Notes under the pieces: model-generated
Told to the model about the DNA's origin: nothing
Database searches by the model: none
The model's input: only the letters and a program-made list of their open reading frames with translations
Made by a program: the position numbers and the translations under genes
Assembly: GCA_036320915.1 (NCBI GenBank)
Contig: JAXBDG010000003.1
Location: 124,001-188,000 of the forward strand
Origin: Linnemannia elongata
Taxonomy: Eukaryota > Mortierellomycota > Mortierellomycetes > Mortierellales > Mortierellaceae
Direction: 5' to 3'
DNA length: 64,000 bases
In this document: positions 12,018-24,500 of the stretch, in pieces
Numbering within the stretch: the first letter of the stretch is position 1
How the letters are laid out: each line of letters opens with the position of its first letter

Positions 12018-13614
12018 TTTCTCGCTCTCGCAATTCTCTTTTTTTTTTTTTTTTTTTTAGAGTGTTCACGTTCCAAAACAGTAAGCATCTACGCCTTCTT
12101 CGGCCCCCCATCTTTATCTCTTTTCGTCCGCGTGTCTACTACGGCTACAGCCAAGTGAGCACTTTTTTTCTTTTTTGCTTTACATGAACCGAAAGATAAA
12201 AAAAACGATCACGGTGTATTTCAAGGAGAACAAGATGGGGAGGATACAGCGGAGCGCTTCTGCGCTTGCTTTTGTCGTTTTGCTTTGGGATGCATTCAAT
12301 TGAAAAAGGAAGACTGAGTATTACCAGACCCAACCTTTTATTTTCTCATTGCAAAATCTTGGCTATCCCAGCCCCTCACGTCCATCAAGAGTGATAGGAA
12401 TCGAGGTGTTCACGTTGAGTATGATGTTTCCAACTTCATACCATCTCTTTCGCCCGTCGTCCTGTGCCGGAGAGTTCTTGTTCACGATGCCGAGATATCT
12501 CTCGTCGTAAATAATTTTTTTTTGTATTATTTCACATCCTTAGAGTATCCGAGCAGCCAAAAAAAAGAAAAAAAAAAAGGCGAACATGTCTACCTTGTAT
12601 GGAGTTCACCTAGAAGAAAAGAGTATCATGAAGGGGTTTGGTTGAAAGCAAGAGTCGAAAAATATAAAAAAAAGAAAAACGATAGGTAATTAGATGGAGA
12701 GAGAGAGAGATAGGAAAGAGCACAGTAGGCATTGTAGTCGTGAACGTAAAATGGACACATACATACGAGGGAACCCTGGAGCCACCCGTCCCTCTTTTTC
12801 TGTCTTTCTCTCTCTCTCATCCCCTTGTGTCAATTTCTCCCCCTTTAGGCGATCGAACCCCGTCAAGGACAAAAAAAAAAAAGATTTTTGCACTGCCACA
12901 TTAAAATATGAGCACTTTTTTTCGCATTCGGACTCCACCTCTTTGTCTCCGCGTGTTGAAGTTGAAGAGCTGAGTCGGTTGGTGCCAGAGTCGATGCTAA
13001 GGAAAGTGGGTCCTGAATGAAGATGAGGAGGAAATAGGAGGGGGGAGGGGTTCACAGGTTCTGTTCCTGATCCTGACCTTGATCCTGAGAGACACGCGCA
13101 GGACCCAACTTAGAGGCAATCTCTCCTTTTCTTTCTTTTTTCTTGTTTGATATACGAAACGGAATGATACTTACTTAATTCCCTCCATTTTTTCCCATTC
13201 ACTTGGTCGCCTCTCCTTCGCCCCAGAGCCCAAGTGGATAGTTATTATTGTTTGTTGTAGAATCAAGATAGAAGTAAAGCAAGAAACAAGTTACAAAAAA
13301 AACCTGATTTCATTCGAAAACAAGTCAGCGCAGAATATATTATTTCCCTTCATGTGCATGTTGATGAAAACCGTAAAGGATAGATCGACAGTGAAAGGAA
13401 TACTATGATTGAGTGTGCGTGACAAAAAGAAGGCTGTTTGTGAAGTCAACCAACACGTACCATTTTTTTACTTTCCTCTTCTATTCACGTTGCGGTCAAA
13501 ATGAAAGGAGTGGGGAAAGGCAAGCAGCAGCGGCAAAAAAAACAAGAAGCAGGATGAGTCGCAGTGGTCCGCAGGACTGAACAACTAACTGTGGGTTCTT
13601 TTTTTGCCCTTGTC

Positions 13615-13746
13615 TTTGCCCTTGCCCTTGCCCTTGCCTTTGCCTTTGCCTTTTCCTTTTCCTTTTCCTTTTCCTTTTCCTTTGCCTTTGCCTTTGCCTT
13701 TGCCTTTGCCTTTGCCTTTGCCTTTGCCTTTGCCTTTGCCTTTGCC
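13615..13746. repeat. Compound hexanucleotide array (YTTKCC)22
   Basis: A 132-base array of hexamers without interruption: CTTTGCC/CTTGCC-type units, then five TTTTCC units (13651-13680), then eleven TTTGCC units (13681-13746). Because the unit is 6 bases, all frames stay open and produce spurious Arg/Gln, Ala/Phe or Pro/Leu dipeptide proteins. The block order suggests point mutation inside the array followed by expansion. Confidence 0.9.
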
Positions 13747-16700
13747 TCTCTCTATATCTCATCGATCACGAAAACAAGAGTGTTGGAAAGACAAATACTC
13801 TCTCTGACCACACAGGTTTATCGCCTTTGTTTGTTTTTGTTTTGCTGTTCTTCTTGCTCGCAAAACCTAAACCAAAAACAAACAAACAAACACGCAAAGT
13901 AACAAAAAGGTCAGCCTGGACAATGTTACAGATGACTCTCCTCCCGTTCACCCTATCAGGCCACTCAGAATTTCCCACCGAGGAGGGCCTCTTCGTACCA
14001 GTCTTACCTTCATCTCTCTCCTTCACCTTCCCTTTACCCTTTCCCTCTTGTGCGTCTCTGTTGACTCTCGCTTTTTGTTTGTGTAAGTGTGTCTACTGTT
14101 TAATATGTCCAGGTCACACGCAAAATAACGAAAAAAACGATTGAACGCGAACAACAACAATAACAAAAATAGCTTCTCGCCGTATCCATGTCAACAAACA
14201 ACAACAACATCAAACGATTTAAAAAAACACGACCCGTTGACCCATTCACTAGATCTATTGTCCGTGTCAAATACGCAGTAACTTTTTTTTTACTCGGTTG
14301 CATGTTCAAACATCTACGCCCACACTCTAGGCTTTTTTGACCTTGACCCAAGGAACTCAAAAAACGCCAAAAATAAAGGAGGTTCCCCTTCCCCTTAGTT
14401 CTCTTTGCCCTTTCCACTCCATCACACATCCAAGCTTAACGAAAAACAAAAAAATAAAATTCTCCGATTAACATCATCAAAGAAAAGGGAGGGTGCGAGG
14501 GTAAAGTCGAAGGGTGGGCAAGATGTTTGTTTTGACTGGGAGGGATCAAGCCTAGTGGATGGCCAAAAATACAACAACCTTCTTACTGGTCGTCATATGC
14601 CTTGATTTATGATCCTTTCATCTGTTTTCTTATGCTACTCTCTATGCATACTGCAGCCACCTTTCCTTCTTTTTCTTGAAGTTGGTGTTGGCGTTAACTA
14701 TCGTCTCGCAAACAGAAATAGAGCTATTAATACGTCAGAATATGTAAAAGTCAGCCTTTGATCACTGGATGAGAAAGGGAGGAGGGGAAAAAAAGTACGG
14801 TGCTGTTAGACCCGTGTCAACGGATGGGCTCTTCAAGTTTATTTTGTCTATTTTTTTTCTCTCCGAAAACGACGAGTAATAGCTGGAATTGGACGAAACG
14901 AAGGACTGTAGGGTCAATTGGAGATAAAAAAAAAGGGGGGGGGGGACATGAGGTTAGGGGCAAAAAAAAATAACATGGACTACATGGCAGAACTCGCACA
15001 TCGAGTACTGTTGATGGAAGGAAGGGGTGAGGACAACACTTGGCGCACTGCTGTTTTTAGAGTGGAACTACACTTCACCTGCAGAAAACGCCAAAAACAA
15101 AATATTGTTTAAGCATCAAACGCGAACAATGGTTGGCTGGTTTTGATCGCAGAACAAAAATAAACACGAATCACATCTTGGCAAAGATCTCTCTCACTCT
15201 CTCTCTCTCCTTTTGCTCGCGTTGTTGTGAACACATCATATATCCTCAAACACATATTAGACGCGCGTCAAGAACAAGCAATCGGTAGTGTAGACAAGGT
15301 ACAATGGCTTAGAGAACGCGTTATCACTCCTCTCAGCACTCTTTCACCCTGCCTCTTTATCCAATCACATGCAGAATAGGTAAGTAGCAATAAAAAACAA
15401 TCCGATTGATGAAACGCTGGTAGAGAATAGACCAATCGCAACGAGTCGCTTCGAAACGCGGTATTTTCCTGCCGACAAAGAGTAGCGCGTTTGTCTCTAT
15501 GTGAACCGGATCCTCATCCCGCAAGAAAGTAGATGAGAGAGAGACGTGCATGACTTGTTCTGCATTATGTTTTCCTTCGCGCCCGCGGAAAAACAATACT
15601 GAACAACACGATCGAACGTAAAGTCTAATTATGATAATAAACCTGCAAACAAAGTACCATTGTAGGGTGGCAAAACCCAACAAGCCCAACCCAAACACAA
15701 CCGCAAAAAAAAACGAGGCGTAGTAACTGAGGATGAAAGAAGCAGCGGCGGCGGGATGCTTCTTACTGTTTTTGGAACTGCGCGCTTTCGGCGGATGGCT
15801 ATGCTGGGCTCCACCTCATAAATAATATTTGTGCTTTTTCGACCTTTTAGGCCATGGGTCAAGAGAACGTGCCCCAGAAAGGTATAGTGTAATTGATTGG
15901 ATTCCCAGGCATGTGGGTGCTCTTCTTTTTGCCCTTTACACACAGCGCCTCTTTGTCAGAGTCAAAAGGATAGAAATTATGGTGGCAAAAAATAAACATT
16001 GACACGGCCTCGCAAGTTAGCGTCGTGAGTAATGCACAAGGAATGAAAAAGTGTTATAGATTCTAGTGGCTGATTGTTGATCGGATGGTCTTGTTTGTTT
16101 TCCAAGAAATGTAAGATGGCCAACGGAAGGGAGCACCAGAGAAGGACAAAGATATGGGTGTATGTAGTGCGTGTAAATGGATTTGAGAGTAAGAGTAAGA
16201 CGGTGAGAAAAAGCCAAGAAGATCCATTCGTTTACGTTGCTTGCTTGGCTCTTCGAAAATGCCGAGGAAAAAAAAAGAGGGATTTCTTTCCTCGAATGTT
16301 GAGCTCGCAATGTGTATTGTTTGTTGTATTGTTGATTGTTAAAACTATAACTGCCCAGTCCACCCATGGAAACGTGAGCCGGTCGGTAGTCGTTAGTCAT
16401 CATCGACCCACTCGACAAATGTTGACGCTTGCGAAGAAAAAGGCGAGGATACTATTTGCGGGATGAAGCAAGGGAGCTCCGCTCAGGGACGCATACATAA
16501 TTTCGAATTTTTTCGACTGCTCTTGTGGTTGCCACCCTGGAGAGCACGAACGGAGTAGGAGAAAAAGGGAGAGAAAAAGGAAAACAGGGATCAGCTCAGC
16601 TCGCGAACAAGTGGCAGTGAAAAGTGAGAACAAACATATCATCGATGGACGTATGGGTGAGTAGGGCATGGCAATTTAGGGTTTATTAATCGGTCTGCGT

Positions 16701-17513
16701 CTGTCAGGCCGCAGCAGAGCCAGAGTCGACAATTCTGTGGGACATGCATTGGTTCCTTTTTTCTTGCATGCATGAACAAATAAACAGACATCTTGTCTTC
16801 TCTGTCAGTGTCTTCAATACGAAATAAACATACTAGCCAACACATACACATTCACCCATACACTCACACACACATACACACTGGAAATATCCCGGACGAG
16901 TCACTCCTGAAAAGGATAGCAATGCTTGCTTGAGTGGAGACAGAACTAGCCTATCGCTGCTCTTCCTTTTTGCCTTCACCCTTTCTTTCTTTGTCTCTGT
17001 CTTGTCTTCGATCGTTCTTGGCTCACTATCCTATTAGATTAGAGTCAACTTGACATTATTATTTCTCGTTCTTCAATTGTCGTCCACTAAACTCTGGTCG
17101 TCATTTCTCGCATTGACAATAAATAAGTGTACACATGGGTCATGGTCAGAGAGACAAATAAATACCTTACGTCAAACTGTCATTCCCCCTTCGTTTTTGT
17201 TTCTCTTCTCTTTTCTTCTTTTTTCTTCCTTGTCTCCAATTGACACCACTTGTCTATTGTAAATAGCACAAAAATCACACATACACTTGAAGTGTTTACT
17301 CTTCCTTTGATCCATACCCTTATCACACCTACACCCTTCCTTCCACAACGACAACGTCCTCGCTCTCCTCTCTCTCTTCTCCCTCCTTCACCCTCGCTCT
17401 CACATTCTCTCTTATCCATCGTCATCTCTCTCCTTCACTTACTCTTCTCCCTTGCTTTGCTCACTCCCCCCTCTTCTGCATTAACCTTTATTTGTCCCTC
17501 CAAACCAACAAAC

Positions 17514-17541
<28 letters not shown>
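17514..17541. repeat. A28 homopolymer
   Basis: 28 consecutive A, between a pyrimidine-rich zone and a good splice-donor-like sequence (AAAAAAAGGTGAGTT at about 17594). It could be a nucleosome-free promoter element or a trace of a retroposed poly(A) tail; no gene body lies immediately upstream to support the latter. Confidence 0.8.
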
Positions 17542-17545
<4 letters not shown>

Positions 17546-18350
17546 CAAGAAAATCAAACCAAGCCCGCTCTCTCCTTTTGCTTTGACGACCCTAAAAAAA
17601 GGTGAGTTTCTACCCTCTAAAACATCCTATCCCAAAAACTCTCTTTTTTCCTTCCCTCTGAACCCTTGTTACCGAGCACACTTTGAACCCCTTTCTTTCC
17701 CTACTTCGCCACTTTTGCACCCTTACATCCTTCTCTTCACCTTTTCCTTTCCTTTCTTTATCTCTCTCTCTTTTTCTTTCTGCGCTATGAATACCCATGC
17801 GTGCAGAATTCATTCTTGCGCACATACCATTTTTCTCGTTACTGTTCTTCCTCTCTTTACTCTTTTTGCCTACTCTTTTTGCCTACTCTTTTCTTGTTCA
17901 TTTGCTGTGCTTTGTCATCGATTAACTTCAAAAATACATGGGATTGGGAAACAGAATTGTTTTTGTCTCTTGATGACGGAATTGTTGCAGAGAGCTTGCC
18001 TGTGAAATACTTGTTACGTTGCCAAGTGTTAGGAGAGAGTAGAAAAAGGAAATAAGAGAGTGGATGCCAATCATCGCTGTCAACAGCCAAGTAAAGATTG
18101 AAAAAAACAAACAAATTGCGATGCAATGCGATAGCCAAGAAAAGAGAACCAAATTAGAGAAAAAAAAAAAAAAAGAGCTGCGCTGCGCTTCCGATTATGG
18201 TTTGTGATGAGAGGCAGGGTCGGTTGACGATATATCTGACAAATACAAATCAATTTGACAAGGTGCGAAGACCGTGTGGATGTGTGTGTGTGTGTTTTTG
18301 TGAGTGCGTGCATTGGATGTATGTTTGCGTGTGTGGGAATGAGGTGGGTG

Positions 18351-18383
18351 AGTGTGTGTGCAGTGTGTGTGCAGTGTGTGTGC
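18351..18383. repeat. Eleven-base tandem repeat, 3 copies, in a TG-rich tract
   Basis: Three perfect copies of AGTGTGTGTGC inside a TG-rich zone (about 18280-18400). Confidence 0.85.
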
Positions 18384-20279
18384 AGAGCAATCAAAAGTGT
18401 GCGTGTGAGAGATGGATGGGTGATGGACGGTTGGACGTTTTCATTTTCAGGAGACTAATAAGTGATATGTGATGTGATTGAAACACGATCAGTGATGAGT
18501 GATGAAAAGGAAAATGCTTGTTTGATTTTGAGTTTACAGAGGGTCAACGGATGATCACTTCTTCAATTTACATTGGCTAAAGAAAAACAAGTAATTAGAG
18601 CATGAAGTAGAGTAGCCACTGAATGGAATTGAGTATTGTACCACTACTATGTTATTTTTATACTTCTTAGTGTGAGTAGTTTTTAGGGGGAATAAGAAGG
18701 AAGGGATAGGGTGTTGGGTCAGAGTTAGAAAGAGAGAGAAAATCGTTTACTTGTTGATTTCGGCAGTTGCTCACTCAATTGCTGGGTTGTTCTTGCTCTT
18801 GTTTTGATTCTATCCGACGTTAAGATTTTCTTCTTGTTGTTGTTCAGGCAGGGAGAGGCAACCAAAGCGTAAGCGCAAAATATAACATGTCAATCACCAA
18901 GAAGAGGAAGCACACCCACAAGCAGACCAGTTAATTGAATGAGTAACAAACAACAAGCGCCCTCATAGAAGAAGAAGAACAGAAAACGTTGCGGCTTGAA
19001 GAGCATGCACAAACGGATAGTCAAGGTTTAGAAAGCAAGAACGAGTGAGTGACTCTGTCTGTCATGTTGTTGGGTGTCCAGCTTTCTCCCTTCCCTCCTC
19101 CCTATTGCTCTCGACTTTCGGGTCGCCCTTTCAATGCTATGAGAGATGGTGCCTGTGTTGTCAAGAGGTAGTATTTGATCTGACTTCTTCAGCCAAATGT
19201 CGAACGTGTGATATGTTGAACAACCTCGGGTGGCAATCGTGAATGTATGTATTGAAAAAGCCCTTGCATTTGCATGGATATATCCTTCTCTTAACAACAT
19301 AACAGCCCTATTTTTTCCAGGGATCAGAAAAAAACAAACGAAGGCTGTTGCTCCTTCATTCCTCTCTCCCCTTTTTCGTCTGTCCGAGGCAAAAGGTGCA
19401 AATGCCAAGCAAAGATGAGCAGTGCTCGCTACTGCTTTTACGTCTGACGTTTGTCTTCTTCGAAGGTTGTTGTTTGTGTCCGAGTCTTTACTTCTCTCCT
19501 TTTTTGGGTTTGTAACAAGAATAAGCATTACTTACTCGTCATGGCAACCAACACCCAACAGCCAAACCTACAGGGATGTACCTACTGCTACTTTGTGGGA
19601 GTAGTAGAGTAGTGAAGTCATTCTGGTTCTGAACGTCTATTCCCTGCCTTTTTGTTGGTGCACCTGTTGTATGTCGGCCCCACCCACCCTGTCGAGAATA
19701 TCAAAGGAGGCACATAAAGCACACTCTTTCGTATTATATTTTTCTTTGCACAACCAGACCTAACTACCCTACACATCAACAATCTTCCTTGCGACAACGA
19801 CAACAACATCCACCAAACAACGAACGACAACAAACAAAACAAAAACAAAGCGAAAAAAACAAAGAACAAAGAATAACAAAGCAATCAACCCATATATCCA
19901 TTATTATCCACTTTTTTTTTTTTTTTTTTTTTTTTTTTCTCTTAATCTCCACCTGGCCGTATTTCGTGAGTTGCTCTCTTCCCTTCCCTGTGCCTCATTA
20001 TTGCTCAGCATTCATTTTGTTGTTTATTTTGTTTATTTGCAGGAGGGCGAGTAGTTCAGTTGGTTCGCATTGTTATTTTTTTGCCTATCAATCGCATCAA
20101 CAAACATAAGAGAAAGGAGAATCTATCTGTTCTCTTTTTCCCTTTTTCTCCTTTTTTCGACTCTCGGGGCCAAAGAGCACACCCTTCGACCTTGTTTGTT
20201 TATTTCAGTATCAGTACCATTGTAACTAAGAGAGCGTGTGCCCAATTGGATTGTGCATTGGATTACCATTGGATACTTC

Positions 20280-21503
20280 AGCTCCAGTCCCCATCCAACA
20301 GGGTCCATTGCCGCCCTTCTCTTCTTCTCTTCTTTTCGTCTCTTTTTATTTTCCTTTTGGTTAGTTACTTACCTTCATTTTCTTACGTTGTCGTTGATAC
20401 AATTTCATCAGATTGTGTCCGCTTCATCTTTTCTTTTCTTTTCTTTTTTCTCCTTTTCTCCTCTTCCCTTTTTTCTCGTTTTCTCGTTCTCTTCTTTCTC
20501 TTTTACTTCTCCTTTCTTTGACACTTCCCTCCTTCCCTTCCTCCTCCTCTTCCTCTCCCTCCTCCTCTCCATTCTTCTACAAAATCGCATTGGGTTGTCT
20601 CCTTCGCACCATATTTTCCCTATTTCTCCGCTCTTCATCCTCCTGCTCTTGCTCACCACACCCCACTTCTTGCCCTACTGATATCCTCCCCCGCCCCCCT
20701 TTGTTCATTCCTCAACGGGTGCTCTGGTGTTCTTTCTCAACAAACAGAGCCGAACTCCCACACTCGTACACTTACACAAACACATACCCTTGCCACCTCA
20801 CCCTGACTCATTCACACATTCACTCTCATTGACATTCTAATCTCCTTCTCATTCCACCTTCATTCCATCGAGTCCGAGTCCATCGGGACACTCTTCTCTC
20901 AAGCGTGTTTGTCACGCACCGACCACAGAACTATTTTTTTTCTCACTCACAACTCTCAACCACGTTTATTCACGTATTCTTTGTTCTTCCTTTCCTACTT
21001 TGCCTCCTTTCTCATTCAGCCACTTTTCTACTCATTCCTGACATGAGATTCACAATCTCCAACTGACAAGAATAACACTCGAGAAGCAGTTATCTCCTGG
21101 TAAAGAAACCTTTTACCCTTACTTTGTCCCACTCTCACACGTTTGCTTCGAGAGAATCGACTTTTGATTTCTCATTTTCTTTTATGTTCAATGCTCGGTC
21201 GGCACATCTCTATCTTACTTCTTCTACTTCTTCCTCTAACCAAAGGCAATTGATTGCCCATCCTTCTTTTTCTCGCATCGTCTGTCCAATGCTTCTTCCT
21301 CCTGACTCTCAGAGTCCAGTACTCATAGTAACCATCGCTTTCAACAAGCAGATATCCATTCAACCGGACCTCTTCTATTCAGAACAGGCGCAATTCAATC
21401 AACTTTTTCGATCGATCAACCACTCCACTCCACTCCACTCCACTCCTTTCACCACCACCACACATTCTCTCTCACTCTCACTTCAGCAACCATAACATAA
21501 CCA
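20280..21503 (+). promoter_or_regulatory. Pyrimidine-rich leader of the zinc-cluster TF gene
   Basis: About 1.2 kb dominated by C and T on the plus strand, ending at the TF start codon. It includes five tandem CACTC units at 21421-21445 and a clean 3' splice-like CTCTCACTTCAG at about 21475-21486, 17 bases before the ATG. Other genes here (SOD, UGP1, ALKBH1) also carry shorter C/T tracts just before the start, so this is probably the promoter and 5' UTR of the TF. Confidence 0.45.
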
Positions 21504-24500
21504 ATGGCTATTCCACCACAAAACCCATTTCAGTTCCACCAAGTCAATCACCCATCAAATACCGCATCCTATCAGGAACCCGTCATGAAAGCTGCACCAC
21601 CCTCCACAGCCACCATTGATCCCTCCCTTGCCGCGCACAATAATAGCTCCTCCTCGGGAGCCAAGAAGCAAAAAACAACGCCTCCCTGTGATCGTTGTCG
21701 ACAGAGAAGGGTAAGTAAAACTCAGGTTTTCTTTTTTTTCCTTCTCCTTTTCATAATCAACTGAATCACAGTATCATGCTCAAGGAATGTACGCCAACAA
21801 CTGGACAGTGACAGTTGACAGACGGTAACAACTGATAAACAGCAACAGCGACAATCAAAAAAAAAAGGAGTAAAAAAAGGGTGGTCAGTAGGAGAAATGA
21901 GAGGAATGGGAATGAGTTACCCGAGCCAAAACACCGGAAATCAACCAATGAGGATTCTACTTCTCAAAGAGATGGTCCCCAGGGTCACTCCAAAAATCCT
22001 GCCTCCTCCCTCTTGTCTTCCCTTCCCATTCTACTTTTTTCATCTCCCTTTTTTTTTTCCCTTTGTTTCCTTTGTTCCCTTTGTGCCCTTTGTTTCTTTT
22101 GACATCCTGTTGCTTGTTGTATTTTCAGCCATTCAACTCGAGAGCCCTCCCCTCGATATTTTCTGTCCTCCCATTTCCCTCTCCCATTCCTTTTTCCTTC
22201 CCTTCCCACCCACTCCTTTCCCTCTCTCTCAATGCCCCCCCGCCTCCGCCTCCGACCATCACACATGCTTTCCTTTTTCACCTTTTTTTACGCCAATGCT
22301 CAATGGCTCAAAACCTTGATCCTTCAGTGGTGAAGTGGGGGAAGAAACGAATGGAAGATCAACAGTGACACTAAAAAGTTCCTCCGCCCCCCCACCGCTT
22401 CCTCTGAGGTCAGGATTACGATAAAAGAACGATCTGGACCATTCTTGGACGAGTACATGATTCAAGAGGATTGTGATGCATGGTTGCACAGGGTCTGACA
22501 TACATGATTATTATTAATACGCCTTTGGCCATACCAAGGCACGTTTGGACGCGACCTTTTTTTTTTTTTTTTTTTCCGTTCTCCTTTTGTGTGCCCTTTT
22601 CTTTTTTTTTCTACCTCCGTTCTGCCCCCTCCTCCCTTCGCAATATTTAATTTCTTTTTTGTTTTCACCAGTCAGTCGCGAACACGCGTCAAAAGGGGGA
22701 AAAAGAAAAAAAAAAAAAAAAACGGTTCAACAGTCACGAGAATGCTGAGCAATCATCCGCCGTGTGTCTGTCAGCAAGGCAGTCCGTGCCTGAACAACGA
22801 CGCGTCATTTTAGGCTACGCAACACTCTCAGATGGGAGAACAGCCACCGCTCATTCGATACAAACCAACCACATAATATACTCGTCCCACTCACTCACTC
22901 ATGCATGCATGCATATCCAATTGTGTTTGTTTTGATTTTTGATTTTGAATTCACAATTGAAAATAGATCAAGTGTGATAGACTAGAGCCAGTCTGCTCTT
23001 CATGCGTCAAATACAAGGCCCCCTGTCTGAGAACAGCCCTCCCTGCTGGGGTACCCCTCTCAACCGTCTCTGTTGATGCCATCGGCACCCCCGGTCTTCG
23101 CATCTTGACCAATGCGGGCAAGCGGGATAGACACTTCTCCGAGACTGAGATCCTTGACTCATGTCTTAGAGATGTCCAGTCTCTCCAGATGAACCGCTTG
23201 CGTCGGATTGAGCAATTTTTTGACCGCGTTGGCATTGAAGAGAACCGTTTGGAGGAGGTCGGCTGGCTCTCTGAGCAGATCAAAATCCAGCACGAGTCTA
23301 CCCATGGTACTCATCCTGATCTCAACTATCGCCCTGAAGAGGTAATACAATGTAGTGTGTTCGCCTACGCTAATGGCTTTATGTATTTGTCTCGTAACCA
23401 TGACTAACGTATTGTTTTCTATGCCTAATTTGTGCCCAGGTTGTTGACAAGCTTGGACATCGTGCCTCTTTGTCTTGGATCAAGCAGCTTTTGCCGCTTT
23501 TGCAGGCCACAAAGGGTATTCAGCAAGTCCCCTCTACTGCTCACTTGTACTCAAAGGTATATGACCTTCCTACTTAATTTTTCATCTTGTTTCTCCCTGT
23601 TGGTTTCTCATACTCGCGACTAACAAATGTAACTGAAATGTTGCTCGTAATTTAGGGCTCGATGTCTCTACAGGCAGAAACAGCTCTTCAGGCGACATTG
23701 ACAGACGATGGAAATTTCACATGCCCAGCAACCCGACCAACACCATTCCCTTCACGCGTCCCGCTGTCGGTTTTGAACAAGACCATGTTTGAACTCTCGG
23801 TGTACGACTGCACAGAATACTTAGGTCCCGTCGCCGGTACCAGGGCGTCTTCCTGGAGCGAGGAGATGCGTTTCCCTCTCCCTTGGCTCGTTCCTGAGCC
23901 CCAAGTGAAGGACTCTCTCTTAGTTTTGCCACCGGTCGAATTAATGCTGGAGTTGATTGAGTGGATGATTCAGAGCCCTATTTACGTCTACTTCCCTATC
24001 CTCACCAAGGCCAGCATCATGAACGCTCTTTCTGCTGCCATCCCTGGTCCTGACGCTCCCTCTCTTGGAATTGAGAAGCCCCTTGCCAACCCTTCGGTCA
24101 CCGACAGCGGAGCCTTGCCCCAGCGCATCACTGGCCGTGTCAGCGCCATCTTCTTGTTGAATGCCATCATGGCTCTTGGAGCTGCGTATCGGTCGAACGC
24201 CATCAAGGAGAAGAAGAAGCACCACCTACTTGATAACAACAACATCCAAGAGTTGCCTGAGCACAACTTCCAAACGTACTTTGACCGCAGCCAAGGTACT
24301 TTTCTTCTCCTTCAAGTATTTCTATCTTTGCTTCCAGACGAGCGTTTGACGATGTTTTGCTAATGTTTTCTTTTTCATCGTTCACTAAAATAGCTCTGAC
24401 GGCATACATTCTGCATCAACCAAGAGTCTCAAGTGTTCAAGGATTGCTCCTACTGATGAAGTGCCCAACGATCCCCGGAATTCAGAATCTGTACCGCGAA

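Larger units (their letters stand above)
7816..21503. other. 13.7-kb gene-free interval upstream of the zinc-cluster TF
   Basis: I find no open frame here with codon use, domain content or splice logic of a real gene. Frames of 60-150 codons exist on both strands but are built from A/T runs, TG/CA tracts and pyrimidine stretches. The interval contains simple repeats listed separately, pyrimidine-rich zones at about 17170-17510 and 20280-21490, and good splice-like signals (GTGAGT at 17601, TTGCAG at about 20036-20041, TTCAG at about 21482-21486). It must hold the promoters of the FHA gene (leftward) and the TF (rightward). It may also hold 5' UTR exons of the TF or long noncoding transcripts; the sequence alone does not decide. 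Confidence 0.55.

Noticed and set aside
13496..13902. Arg/Gln, Ala/Phe and Pro/Leu dipeptide frames on both strands
   Set aside because: Direct translation of the hexanucleotide array; no start context or domain.
17514..17541. A28 as the tail of a retroposed gene copy
   Set aside because: No coding remnant or target duplication was found next to it.
18080..18394. Thr/His-rich minus-strand frame
   Set aside because: Product of the TG/CA-rich tract.
20038..20170. tRNA-like start: TAGTTCAGTTGG matches the A-box consensus, and TTTCGACTC lies downstream
   Set aside because: The boxes are about 105 bases apart with T runs between them that would stop Pol III, and no acceptor or anticodon stem can be folded.
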